Of a stretch of DNA of 64,000 bases, positions 18,847 through 27,681 are shown in pieces; position 1 is the stretch's first letter, and each line of letters begins with the position of its first letter. The notes beneath the pieces were generated by a model. That model was not told the origin of the DNA, did no database searches, and was given only the letters and a program-made list of their open reading frames with translations. Source of the stretch: an uncultured Dorea sp. (GTDB lineage Bacteria > Bacillota > Clostridia > Lachnospirales > Lachnospiraceae); the NCBI GenBank assembly GCA_910584095.1, contig CAJTYU010000017.1:5749-69748 (forward strand). Direction: 5' to 3'. The position numbers were made by a program, and so were the translations under genes.

Positions 18847-20102
18847 AAAAGAATCCGGTTACCGGAATGAGGGACATGCTGCCAAATGAAATGGAAATCC
18901 GCGATTATGTGATACACTTAGTCAAGGAGACTTATAAGACCTACGGATTTACATCTATGGAAACACCTTGCGTAGAGCATATTGAGAATTTGTGCAGCAG
19001 GCAGGGCGGCGATAATGAGAAGCTGATTTTTAAGATTTTAAAGCGCGGAGATAAGTTAAAGCTTGAAAGTGCAAAGGAGGAAAACGATCTGGTAGACGGA
19101 GGCCTGCGTTATGATCTGACGGTTCCTCTTGCAAGATATTATGCAAATCACGCCAATGAACTTCCTTCTCCTTTTAAAGCGCTGCAGATCGGAAACGTAT
19201 GGCGCGCGGACCGTCCGCAGAGGGGGAGGTTCCGCCAGTTTATGCAGTGTGATATTGATATTTTGGGCGAGGCTTCGAATTTGGCAGAGATTGAACTGAT
19301 TCTTGCAACTACCGCGATGCTTGGAAAACTGGATTTCCATAATTTTACGGTAAATATCAATGACCGCAATATTCTAAAGGCAATGGCAGCTTACTGCAGT
19401 TTTAAAGAAGAGGACTATGACGAAGTATTCATCGTTCTGGACAAGATGGATAAAATCGGGGCGGAAGGCGTAGCAAAAGAGCTTTGCGAGATGGGCTATG
19501 AGAGAAAGAATGTGGAACGGTATCTGGGACTGTTCGATGAAATCAGTCCGGATGTATCCGGTATTCGCTATTTGAAAGAAAAGCTTGGAGACTGTTTAAG
19601 CAGCGAGACCGCAGAGGGGATGGAGTTGATTATTTCCAGCGTAGAGGCTGCAAAGGAGTGTGATTTTTGTATAAAATTCGATCCCACTCTGGTGAGAGGC
19701 CAGTCCTACTATACAGGGACAATTTTTGAGGTGAAGATGGATGATTTTGGCGGTTCCGTAGCGGGAGGCGGAAGATATGATAAGATGATTGGGAGGTTTA
19801 CCGGGCAGGATACGCCGGCCTGTGGATTTTCCATCGGATTTGAACGGATTGTTATGCTGCTTCTGGAAAATGGTTATCAGGCGCCGGGTATGGGAGAAAA
19901 GAAGGCGTATCTTTTGGCGAAAAGGTTTCCTAAGGAAGGAATGCTCTATATTCTGGCGAAGGCAAAGGCAGACCGGGATGCCGGTAAGAAAGTTCTGATT
20001 GTCAATATGAAGAAGAATAAAAAGTTCCAGAAGGAGCAGTTAGAGTCGGAGGGGTATACAGAGATTATCGACTGCTATGCAGATTCCTACGATAAGCTGT
20101 AA
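18837..20102 (+). CDS. hisS: Histidyl-tRNA synthetase
   Basis: Class II aminoacyl-tRNA synthetase that charges tRNA-His. Class II motif 1 is around GFTSMETPCVEHIENL, motif 2 is IGNVWRADRPQRGRFRQFMQCDID, and the histidine-specific motifs are RGQSYYTGTIFEV and GGGRYDKMIGRF. Motif 3 is GFSIGFERIVMLL. An ATG six bases upstream lies directly on the AGGAG ribosome site, so this second ATG (seven-base spacing) is chosen, giving 421 residues. It overlaps the 3' end of hemZ and is probably translationally coupled to it. Confidence 0.97.
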   Translation: MALKKNPVTGMRDMLPNEMEIRDYVIHLVKETYKTYGFTSMETPCVEHIENLCSRQGGDNEKLIFKILKRGDKLKLESAKEENDLVDGGLRYDLTVPLARYYANHANELPSPFKALQIGNVWRADRPQRGRFRQFMQCDIDILGEASNLAEIELILATTAMLGKLDFHNFTVNINDRNILKAMAAYCSFKEEDYDEVFIVLDKMDKIGAEGVAKELCEMGYERKNVERYLGLFDEISPDVSGIRYLKEKLGDCLSSETAEGMELIISSVEAAKECDFCIKFDPTLVRGQSYYTGTIFEVKMDDFGGSVAGGGRYDKMIGRFTGQDTPACGFSIGFERIVMLLLENGYQAPGMGEKKAYLLAKRFPKEGMLYILAKAKADRDAGKKVLIVNMKKNKKFQKEQLESEGYTEIIDCYADSYDKL

Positions 20103-20181
20103 TGTGTTAAGCAGACAGAAGAAGATAAACTTGCAGGAAAGACGATATCCCAAAATTATGTAGAGGAGATGGAGAAAAATT

Positions 20182-21972
20182 ATGGCAGAATCAATGCAGG
20201 GATTAAAGAGAACCCATAGATGCGCAGAACTGTCGGCAGCAAATGCAGGCGAGACAGTGACCGTTATGGGATGGGTTCAGAAAATGCGTAATAAAGGCGG
20301 ATTGGTATTTGTAGATGTAAGGGACCGTTCAGGAATTATTCAGGCGGTATTTGAAGAGGGAAAATCAGAAGCTGGATTAATCGAGAAGGCGTCCAGACTC
20401 CGTGCAGAGTTTGTAGTTGCTGTTGTGGGCGTGGTGGAGAAGCGTTCCGGCGCTGTAAATAAGAATATTGCAACAGGAGAGATTGAAGTGATTCCTTCTG
20501 AACTCCGGATACTGGCTGAATCAGAGACGCCGCCGTTCCCGGTAGAGGAAAATTCTAAGACAAAAGAAGAAATCCGTCTGAAATACCGTTATCTTGATCT
20601 GCGAAGACCGGATATGCAGCGTAATCTTTTGATGAGGAGCCAGGCTGCAACCCTGACCCGTCAGTTTTTGGCAGAGGAAGGATTTCTTGAGATTGAGACG
20701 CCGGTGCTGATTGGAAGCACGCCGGAAGGAGCCAGGGATTATCTGGTGCCAAGCAGGATTCATCAGGGACATTTTTATGCTTTGCCTCAATCGCCTCAGC
20801 TGTTTAAGCAGCTTTTGATGTGTTCAGGCTGCGACAGGTACTTCCAGCTTGCAAAATGTTTCCGCGATGAAGACTTACGCGCGGACCGCCAGCCGGAATT
20901 TACCCAGATCGACATGGAACTTTCTTTTGTAGACGTGGATGATGTGATTGATGTGAATGAACGTCTGCTTGCGAAGTTATTTAAAGAGATTCTGGATGTG
21001 GAGGTATCTCTTCCGATTCCGAGAATGACTTGGCGGGAAGCTATGGACCGGTATGGCTCCGATAAGCCGGATACACGTTTTGGCATGGAACTTACGGATG
21101 TAACAGAGATAGTGAAGGATTGTGAATTTGCAGTATTCAAAGGAGCGATTGAGAATGGCGGCTCTGTCCGGGGTATTAACGCAAAGGGACAGGGCGGCAT
21201 GCCAAGGAAGAAGATCGATAAGCTGACGGCATTTGCAAAGGATTATGGTGCAAAAGGACTTGCTTATATTGCAATTCAAGAAGACGGCACAGTGAAATCT
21301 TCCTTTGCAAAATTCATGACCGAGGAAGAGATGAATGCACTGATTGCCGCTATGAGCGGAGAAAATGGTGATTTACTGCTCTTTGCAGCAGATAAGAATA
21401 AGGTTGTCTGGGCAGTTCTCGGCGCGCTGCGTCTGGAGCTGGCGGCACAGATGGAGCTTTTGGATAAGAATGAATACAAGTTTATATGGGTGACAGAATT
21501 TCCGCTTTTGGAGTGGAACGACGAACAGAACCGATATACGGCAATGCATCATCCGTTTACCATGCCTATGGAGGAGGATCTGAAGTACATTGACAGCGAT
21601 CCGGGAAGTGTGCGTGCAAAAGCTTACGATATTGTACTGAATGGCAATGAAATCGGAGGGGGAAGTGTGCGTATCTTTAATCCGGAGATCCAAAGCAAGA
21701 TGTTTGAAGTGCTTGGGTTTACGGAAGAACAGGCACAGGAGCAGTTTGGATTCCTATTAACTGCGTTTAAATACGGAGTGCCTCCCCATGCAGGACTGGC
21801 ATACGGCCTTGACCGCTTGGTTATGCTGATGGCAAAGGAAGACAGCATCCGTGATGTGATTGCATTTCCAAAGGTGAAGGACGCTTCAGACCTAATGACA
21901 GAAGCGCCTACAAGGGTGGCAAAGGAACAGCTGGGCGATTTGGGACTGGTTATTGCTCCGACGTCATGCTAA
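20182..21972 (+). CDS. aspS: Aspartyl-tRNA synthetase, bacterial type
   Basis: 596-residue class II synthetase with an N-terminal OB anticodon-binding domain (GWVQKMRNKGGLVFVDVRDRSG) and a catalytic core with FLEIETPVLIGSTPEGARDYLVPSR. Motif 2 is KCFRDEDLRADRQPEFTQIDMELSF. The bacterial GAD insertion spans roughly residues 290-410, and motif 3 is GLAYGLDRLVMLM. Length is typical of the bacterial type. GGAGATGGAG precedes the start. Whether it is discriminating (Asp only) or also charges tRNA-Asn cannot be decided by eye. Confidence 0.97.
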   Translation: MAESMQGLKRTHRCAELSAANAGETVTVMGWVQKMRNKGGLVFVDVRDRSGIIQAVFEEGKSEAGLIEKASRLRAEFVVAVVGVVEKRSGAVNKNIATGEIEVIPSELRILAESETPPFPVEENSKTKEEIRLKYRYLDLRRPDMQRNLLMRSQAATLTRQFLAEEGFLEIETPVLIGSTPEGARDYLVPSRIHQGHFYALPQSPQLFKQLLMCSGCDRYFQLAKCFRDEDLRADRQPEFTQIDMELSFVDVDDVIDVNERLLAKLFKEILDVEVSLPIPRMTWREAMDRYGSDKPDTRFGMELTDVTEIVKDCEFAVFKGAIENGGSVRGINAKGQGGMPRKKIDKLTAFAKDYGAKGLAYIAIQEDGTVKSSFAKFMTEEEMNALIAAMSGENGDLLLFAADKNKVVWAVLGALRLELAAQMELLDKNEYKFIWVTEFPLLEWNDEQNRYTAMHHPFTMPMEEDLKYIDSDPGSVRAKAYDIVLNGNEIGGGSVRIFNPEIQSKMFEVLGFTEEQAQEQFGFLLTAFKYGVPPHAGLAYGLDRLVMLMAKEDSIRDVIAFPKVKDASDLMTEAPTRVAKEQLGDLGLVIAPTSC

Positions 21973-21999
21973 ATGTTTTTGATGAGTTTTTTATAATAG

Positions 22000-22033
22000 A
22001 AATCGCAGAAGAATGGCTTCTGCGATTTTTAAA
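22000..22033 (+). terminator. Terminator after aspS
   Basis: 12-bp perfect stem (AAATCGCAGAAG with CTTCTGCGATTT), loop AATGG, then TTTAAATTT. It closes the hemZ-hisS-aspS transcript. Confidence 0.85.
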
Positions 22034-22186
22034 TTTCTAAGCTTATGCGTTCCATCTCAATTTTTAGAAATGTTTAAGATTTTCCATTGATAATTATTAA
22101 GATATTTTAGGGATAATAAATTATAGTACAAGAGGAGTGAGTGATGTCCGGCTGCTGTACGAATCAGGATAAAGGCGGGAGAGAGA

Positions 22187-22777
22187 ATGACAGAGAAAAG
22201 GATGGAAGTTCTAAAAAGATGGGCGATAGCGGCGATGCTTGCGGTATGCGCGGGCATCTGCGTATGGTTACTAAAGGCTTATATGGACGGGAAATTTGAT
22301 TCAGTGGAGACGCTGCGGCAATATATTTCCGGTTTTGGACTTATGGCGCCGTTTATCCTTATGGTAATCCAGATGGCGCAGGTGGTATTTCCTGTTTTGC
22401 CGGGCGCCTTAGGCTGCGCCGCGGGGGCGGTTTTATTTGGGATGATGGGCGGTTTTTGGTGCAATTATATCGGAATCTCCGCAGGCTCCATGGCGGCGTT
22501 TCTGCTTGCAAGAAGATATGGAAGCGGGCTTGTTGCAAAGATGTTTCCGGAAAAGAAATATGAGAAATTAACCGCATGGGCGGCGGAGAGCAGATTCTAT
22601 ACGGCCGTGCTGTTTCTTGTGATGCTTCTGCCTCTGTTTCCCGATGACTATTTTTGCTATTTTACAGGGATTACCAAAATGAGCTCCCGGAAATTCGCAG
22701 CAATTATCGTTCTTGGAAAGCCATGGTGTATCCTAGCTTACAGCATTTTGTTTTCTGTAGCAGCGGCGGGAAGATAG
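22187..22777 (+). CDS. TVP38/TMEM64 (DedA-like) membrane protein
   Basis: 196-residue membrane protein of the TVP38/TMEM64 family. Several hydrophobic segments are visible, with the family core FPVLPGALGCAAGAVLFGMMGGFWCNYIGISAGSMAAFLLARRYG and the second motif FLVMLLPLFPDDYFCYFTGITKMSSRKF. Family members are thought to act as lipid scramblases or in membrane homeostasis. The FPDD stretch keeps the acidic residues of the family. Encoded alone between two terminators. Confidence 0.88.
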   Translation: MTEKRMEVLKRWAIAAMLAVCAGICVWLLKAYMDGKFDSVETLRQYISGFGLMAPFILMVIQMAQVVFPVLPGALGCAAGAVLFGMMGGFWCNYIGISAGSMAAFLLARRYGSGLVAKMFPEKKYEKLTAWAAESRFYTAVLFLVMLLPLFPDDYFCYFTGITKMSSRKFAAIIVLGKPWCILAYSILFSVAAAGR

Positions 22778-22804
22778 GAGGCATTTTTCTATCCGTAGAT
22801 GAAA

Positions 22805-22845
22805 CTTAAGGCGGCTAAAGGTGAAAAACCGTTGGCCGCCTTAAG
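22805..22845. terminator. Bidirectional terminator between convergent genes
   Basis: 14-bp stem (arms CTTAAGGCGGCTAA and TTGGCCGCCTTAAG, one G-U) between the rightward TVP38 gene and the leftward ABC genes. T tracts on both sides are short, so the assignment rests on the stem and the position. Confidence 0.6.
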
Positions 22846-22902
22846 ATTTGTGACGGGAATTTTGCCGCATAGCTTATGATTGCTTTGCAGAGGAAGCCGC
22901 GC

Positions 22903-23637
22903 CTATGTGCGCACATCCCTGATTCGGAGCATCTGCACGGCGGTTAGGTAAAACGCTAGGAAGAAAATCAATGTGGACAGGATAAAGGGAAGGGTGTTTC
23001 CGCCTAAGACGTCTGTTGTTTTATTGGAATTCATTCCCATCAGCATTAAGCTGTAGGGCCAGTATAGGCCAAGCCCTTTGTTAGAGGCCATCATTCCAAA
23101 GACGCTGCCGACTAAGGCAATGCCGATTGGTACGGAGAAGCTTCGTATGACCATGGATAAGAAAAGCTGCAGAGCGCCGATTGCAGCGGCGGCAAGGGTT
23201 CCCCGAAGAAGCCAGAAATAGACGTCCACGGGGGCAAATCCGGAAAGTCCGATAATTTTGCCGCAGAGGACGTATAGGATTCCAACCCATAGCTGAGTCA
23301 GGAATGTTATTCGGAATATAACGGAAAGTTTTCCCAGATAAAGACAGGGAATGGATACCGGGGCAGTCATAAATACGTTCCAGTTGTTATTCTGATGTTC
23401 CAGCCTCCAAAGATAAGAGCAGTAAAGGGCGATGAGCGGGGCATAGAAGAAGCTGGCATAAAACAGCGTGTGCTGTGTCCAGAGGGAATACCATTGCCGG
23501 CTGAGGATTCCTGCATTCTGCAGGTAATTGAAGGTTCCCATAACAGCGGGTATTACCGGGATGACGAGGCAGGCCGGAAAGATAAGGGAATGTCTCAGTT
23601 TTTGGTTTTCTGATTTTATACAACGTAACAGCATCAT
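22903..23637 (-). CDS. Lantibiotic-immunity ABC permease, MutG/EpiG-like
   Basis: 244-residue integral membrane protein with about six hydrophobic helices and the family stretch LWRLEHQNNNWNVFMTAPVSIPCLYLGKL near residue 75. It is the second permease of a MutF-MutE-MutG-type exporter that removes lantibiotics or bacitracin-like peptides from the membrane. It is the last gene of a leftward three-gene operon, four bases after the first permease. No lantibiotic precursor or LanM/LanB/C gene is in the window, so the operon is for resistance rather than self-immunity (inference). Confidence 0.82.
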   Translation of the reverse strand: MMLLRCIKSENQKLRHSLIFPACLVIPVIPAVMGTFNYLQNAGILSRQWYSLWTQHTLFYASFFYAPLIALYCSYLWRLEHQNNNWNVFMTAPVSIPCLYLGKLSVIFRITFLTQLWVGILYVLCGKIIGLSGFAPVDVYFWLLRGTLAAAAIGALQLFLSMVIRSFSVPIGIALVGSVFGMMASNKGLGLYWPYSLMLMGMNSNKTTDVLGGNTLPFILSTLIFFLAFYLTAVQMLRIRDVRT

Positions 23638-23641
23638 TTTC

Positions 23642-24406
23642 TTACACTTCCTTTCTTGCGGTAATCGTCCGGCATAGCAGGTATATGATTATAACGGCTG
23701 CCAGAAACAGAAAAAAGCCGGCCGTCGGAAAAGGCGTCTCATAATAATGAACAATTTTGGAATTCCGTTCCCAATCCATGGATGCAGACGAAAAGGCGGC
23801 ATAGTATCCCCAGATAAATAACCGTGCGATAAGGGGTGGGAAGAATAGGGAAAATAATCCCAGAAAGCATCCCGCAAGTCCTGATGCAAGCGGCAGAATC
23901 TGGCTTGCAGAAAGCAGAGAGAGAGCCTGCTGTATTGCAAGCAGCGCTGCGCTTACCGACAGGGTGACAGCCAGATGTTCTATCAGCATGGACCATTTCA
24001 GAGACTCCCCAAAGTGATAAGATGTGCCTAAGCCTACAATAAGAAGCCCCTGTGCAAAGGTAAAGGCGATCAGATATTTTAATCCGGCCAGATATTTGCA
24101 GTCGAAAAGGGAGGTCTGTTTCTGCATGGTATACAGAAGCTTTAAGGTATCCCCTTTGATTTCCATATCACAGAGCCTGCTTGCGATTACAGCGGCCATC
24201 ATGGGCAGCAGGATAGTATTCATCATTGGAAGGTGATGTAACAGCAGAAGATAGCCGGTATTTAGTTCTTCAGGAGTGGCGCGGTTAAGCTGCCAGAACG
24301 CCCAGAGGATTTGAAATAGCAGGAAAAGAAAAGGAATCAACAGCAGATGCCGTCTGCGTCCTTTCAGTCGTTCGGCCCGCAATTGCATGGTAAATTGGAA
24401 ATTCAT
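23642..24406 (-). CDS. Lantibiotic-immunity ABC permease, MutE/EpiE-like
   Basis: 254-residue permease with about six transmembrane segments. The N-terminus MNFQFTMQLRAERLKGRRRH followed by a first helix, and RLCDMEIKGDTLKLLYTMQKQTSLFDCKYLAGLKYL, are typical of the MutE/EpiE/NisE family (DMEIKGDTxKLL motif). The start overlaps the ATP-binding gene's stop by four bases. It pairs with the downstream permease to form the membrane part of the exporter. Confidence 0.85.
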   Translation of the reverse strand: MNFQFTMQLRAERLKGRRRHLLLIPFLFLLFQILWAFWQLNRATPEELNTGYLLLLHHLPMMNTILLPMMAAVIASRLCDMEIKGDTLKLLYTMQKQTSLFDCKYLAGLKYLIAFTFAQGLLIVGLGTSYHFGESLKWSMLIEHLAVTLSVSAALLAIQQALSLLSASQILPLASGLAGCFLGLFSLFFPPLIARLFIWGYYAAFSSASMDWERNSKIVHYYETPFPTAGFFLFLAAVIIIYLLCRTITARKEV

Positions 24407-25317
24407 AAGCTCACCTGCCTTCCAGTCAGATTTAGGAATATATCCTCTAAGCTTATCTGCTGTTCGCTTAAACGCAGGATACCGATATCAGAATTTACAA
24501 GTAAGGCTGCTGCTTTTTTGACAGCCGCGTCCTCATGGATGCGCAGATAGAGCTTTCCGTCTTTTAGGTCGGCGGGGATTTGCCGCCGCTTTAATATTTG
24601 AGCCGCCTCTTTGTCGTTGTCGGTGCGAAGCAGGAGTCTTGGGCGGCTGTGTTCATGAAGACAGGAAAGGGTATCTTGAAAAATAAGCTGTCCTTCGTCA
24701 ATGATGCCAACATGGGTTGCCATTTGGTCAATCTCGCTTAACAGATGGCTGGAAACCAGAACCGTAATCCCAAATTGTTTTGGAAGGGAGCAGATTAATT
24801 CCCGTATTTCATGGATTCCGGCGGGGTCAAGTCCATTGGTTGGTTCATCTAGAAGAAGGAGCCTGGGATTTCCGATTAATGCGGCGGCAAGGCCCAGCCG
24901 CTGTTTCATGCCGAGAGAATACTGCCGGACTTTTTTATCTTTCTGGGCTTCCATGCGCACGATTCGTAATACCCGGCTGATCTCTGTCTCGGGAACATTC
25001 TTTAAAGTGCAGATAATCTGTAAGTTTTCCTGACCGCTTAAATGTCCGTAATAGGCCGGGGACTCTATGAGGGACCCGGTTTGGGATAAGATGGAGAGCC
25101 GGGTTTTTTCCGTGACCTCTCTTCCTAAAAGTTTCATACTTCCTGAATTAGGTTTGATTAATCCTAGAAGCAGTTTGATAGTAGTGGATTTCCCGGCTCC
25201 GTTTGGTCCAAGAAATCCATAGATGCTGCCTGCCGGCACCGACAGGTCGAGCTGGTTTATTACTGTTTTGCCGCCATATTGCTTGGTTAGGGCTTCTGTA
25301 AAGATTACAGGTTTCAT
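24403..25317 (-). CDS. Lantibiotic-protection ABC transporter ATP-binding protein, MutF/BcrA-like
   Basis: 304-residue ATPase with Walker A GPNGAGKST, the signature YSLGMKQRLGLAAAL and Walker B LLLLDEPTNGLDPAG. MVSSHLLSEIDQMATHVGII-like (VLVSSHLLSEIDQMA) forms the switch region. The length, with a ~90-residue C-terminal extension ending SEQQISLEDIFLNLTG, is typical of BcrA/MutF drug-peptide exporters. AAGGAG precedes its start. Divergently transcribed from the response regulator/kinase pair, which is its likely regulator. Confidence 0.9.
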   Translation of the reverse strand: MKPVIFTEALTKQYGGKTVINQLDLSVPAGSIYGFLGPNGAGKSTTIKLLLGLIKPNSGSMKLLGREVTEKTRLSILSQTGSLIESPAYYGHLSGQENLQIICTLKNVPETEISRVLRIVRMEAQKDKKVRQYSLGMKQRLGLAAALIGNPRLLLLDEPTNGLDPAGIHEIRELICSLPKQFGITVLVSSHLLSEIDQMATHVGIIDEGQLIFQDTLSCLHEHSRPRLLLRTDNDKEAAQILKRRQIPADLKDGKLYLRIHEDAAVKKAAALLVNSDIGILRLSEQQISLEDIFLNLTGRQVSL

Positions 25318-25480
25318 AGTATCATCTCCTTGTAGTATATCTGTTGCCGGTGACAGGTCCAGTATAAGAAGGCGTCCTTATCTCAGGCTTAGTTCAACCT
25401 TATTTTTAGCTTAAATATGGTTTTGCAGGATTGGAATATACAGGATGCAGAATTATAATACAAAAGAAGGAGGGGATATT

Positions 25481-26188
25481 GTGGAACCGTTTGAATGTAA
25501 GATTATGGCGGTAGACGACCATATGGGAATCCGGAAAATGATAGATGCCATTTTAAGGGAAAATGGGTATAAAAAGATTATTTCTGCAGGAAATGCGAAA
25601 GAAGCAATGGGATTGTTCCTAAGAGAACAGCCGGATATGGTAATTCTTGATATTATGCTTCCGGGGGAGGACGGCTTTTCCTTATTTGGGAAAATCCGGG
25701 AGAAATCCGATGTGCCGATTCTCTTCTTATCGGCGAAGGATGAAGATGCAGACCGTCTCTTTGGGCTTGGTCTGGGTGCGGACGATTATATGACGAAGCC
25801 GTTTCTGCCGGAAGAGCTGGCGCTTCGGGTGGGCGCTATTTTAAGGAGAACATACCATATCCCGGAAATGCAGAAGGAAAGGGAGAAGCGTTTTTTTCTG
25901 GGGGAGAGAGAAATCCTGCCTGAACAGGCCGTTGTCAGATATCGGGAAAGGGAGACGCCGTTAACTGCCAAAGAACTGATGCTCCTCATAAAGCTGAATG
26001 AGAACAGGGGCAGGATCGTGACGTTTGACGCCTTATGCGCCGCAGTTTGGGGAGATTCCTATTACGGTTATGAAAACACGCTGATGGTACACATCCGGCA
26101 TCTGCGGGAAAAGATTGAGGAAGACCCGTCCCATCCCAAATGGATTCTTACGGCAAGAGGATTGGGATATCGTCTGGTAAAGGAGTAA
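25481..26188 (+). CDS. OmpR-family response regulator for the lantibiotic exporter
   Basis: 235-residue regulator. The receiver starts KIMAVDDHMGIRKMI; the phospho-acceptor is the Asp in MVILDIMLPGEDGF; FLSAKDEDADRLFGLGLGADDYMTKPF ends with the conserved Lys. The C-terminal winged helix has LTAKELMLLIKLNENRGRIVTF and VHIRHLREKIEEDPSHPKWILTARGLGYRL. An ATG 36 bases upstream is in frame, but the GTG is chosen because AAGGAGGGG lies just before it. The kinase follows after seven bases. Orientation and family suggest it controls the divergent exporter operon. Confidence 0.92.
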   Translation: MEPFECKIMAVDDHMGIRKMIDAILRENGYKKIISAGNAKEAMGLFLREQPDMVILDIMLPGEDGFSLFGKIREKSDVPILFLSAKDEDADRLFGLGLGADDYMTKPFLPEELALRVGAILRRTYHIPEMQKEREKRFFLGEREILPEQAVVRYRERETPLTAKELMLLIKLNENRGRIVTFDALCAAVWGDSYYGYENTLMVHIRHLREKIEEDPSHPKWILTARGLGYRLVKE

Positions 26189-26195
26189 ATGGATT

Positions 26196-27584
26196 ATGAA
26201 AGGTCTGTTTCGGATTATCCGCCGGTATTCGCTGACGGCGGGACTAATTACTGTAGTTATTTTATTTTGCAACGGCGTTCTTTTGATGGGAATTGTATAT
26301 TTTACCGCGTGGCAGGAAGGCGCGGACAAATACTATGGCATATCGCTGCGCTTGATGGAGCGGGTAGGAGAGGGCTTTGGGATGGAAGCGGAAGGATACA
26401 TATTGAATGAAAAAGGCAGGAAACTGCTGGAGGACTCAGAATTTGTCTGGGCAATGGCGCTTGATAAGGAGGGGACGGTTGTCTGGGAATGGAAGCTTCC
26501 GGAGGAAATTCCGGAGCAGTATAGTATTCAGGATGTGGCGTCTTTTTCCAGATGGTATTTATCGGATTATCCGGTGAAAGCCATGGTAAAAGGCGAACTG
26601 CTGTTGGTTTTCGGGTGCGATCCGGAAATGGTTTCCCGTCACAATCTGGTTGTTTCGTCCGTTCTCATGGAGCATGCGCCGGATTATATTAAATTAATTA
26701 TTATGGCGAATCTCTTGGTAATCGCAGTAGTTGTTCTGTGCTTTGGATATCGGTTTTATGATTCCATGAAACCGATCGCACAAGGAATTGAAAGTTTAGC
26801 GGCTCAAAAACCGGTGCGCTTAAAGGAGAAGGGAGCGGCCGGGGAGTTAGCCGGGAAATTAAATGCAGCATCCGACCTTATTCTTGAACAGAACCGGGTA
26901 ATTGCAAAAAGAGATTATGCAAGAACAGAATGGATCGCCGGGGTTTCCCATGATATAAGGACTCCATTGTCTATGATTGTAGGACATTCTGACCGGCTGT
27001 CGAAGGATGAAACATTGAGTAAAGAAAACCGAATGTTGGCGGAAAATATCCGCAGGCAGAGTCTGATCATCCGGCAGCTTATCGCGGATCTGAATCTGAC
27101 GTCGAAGCTCGCCTATCAGGCGCAGCCTCTGAAAAAGAGCAGATTTCAGCCCGCGGCGCTGGCAAGGAGCTGCATTGCCGATTTTTACAATGAAGGACTG
27201 GGAGGGAAACGAGAGGCGGAGTATGAATTTGAGACTGTGATTCAGGAAGAACTGGAACAGGTCTGGATAGATGCGGATGAAAAACTGCTTGCACGCGCTG
27301 TAAGGAACCTTATAGGAAACAGTATTCGGCATAATCCGAAAGGATGCCGAATAAGGGTTACCGTGGAAGAACAGAGGGAAGATATCCGGTTTTTAGTTGA
27401 GGATACCGGCTCCGGCATTCCTGAGAATGTAGTGCAGAATATGGACGCGCCGGATTCAACCGTTCACATTATGGGTCTTCGCCTAACGGAGCAGATTGCA
27501 AAGGTTCATGGAGGAAGACTGGAATTTGTGCGGAGGGAAGACGGAAGATATGATGCCGGGATTTGTTTTCCCCGTTCCTGTTAG
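26196..27584 (+). CDS. Sensor histidine kinase paired with the lantibiotic exporter
   Basis: 462-residue membrane kinase. One transmembrane helix lies near residues 14-34, followed by an extracellular region of about 120 residues and a second helix near 165-185 (IKLIIMANLLVIAVVVLCFGY). The dimerisation box is WIAGVSHDIRTPLSMIVGHSDR with the phospho-His. The ATPase domain has NLIGNSIRHNPKGC (N box) and VEDTGSGIPENVV (G1). The second glycine box is abbreviated (HIMGLRLTEQIAKVHGG). The architecture resembles lantibiotic-sensing kinases with a medium extracellular domain; the ligand is unknown. Confidence 0.9.
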   Translation: MKGLFRIIRRYSLTAGLITVVILFCNGVLLMGIVYFTAWQEGADKYYGISLRLMERVGEGFGMEAEGYILNEKGRKLLEDSEFVWAMALDKEGTVVWEWKLPEEIPEQYSIQDVASFSRWYLSDYPVKAMVKGELLLVFGCDPEMVSRHNLVVSSVLMEHAPDYIKLIIMANLLVIAVVVLCFGYRFYDSMKPIAQGIESLAAQKPVRLKEKGAAGELAGKLNAASDLILEQNRVIAKRDYARTEWIAGVSHDIRTPLSMIVGHSDRLSKDETLSKENRMLAENIRRQSLIIRQLIADLNLTSKLAYQAQPLKKSRFQPAALARSCIADFYNEGLGGKREAEYEFETVIQEELEQVWIDADEKLLARAVRNLIGNSIRHNPKGCRIRVTVEEQREDIRFLVEDTGSGIPENVVQNMDAPDSTVHIMGLRLTEQIAKVHGGRLEFVRREDGRYDAGICFPRSC

Positions 27585-27681
27585 AACATACGGTTAATTA
27601 GTGTGAGCTATACTAGATACAGAAAGGCATATAATTTCTATTTACGGTCATACTAGGAAAATATGGTTAATATGAGGAGAA

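Noticed and set aside
22143..22286. Short open frame overlapping the start of the TVP38 gene
   Set aside because: Its translation has no ordered pattern and it overlaps a clear membrane protein in another frame.
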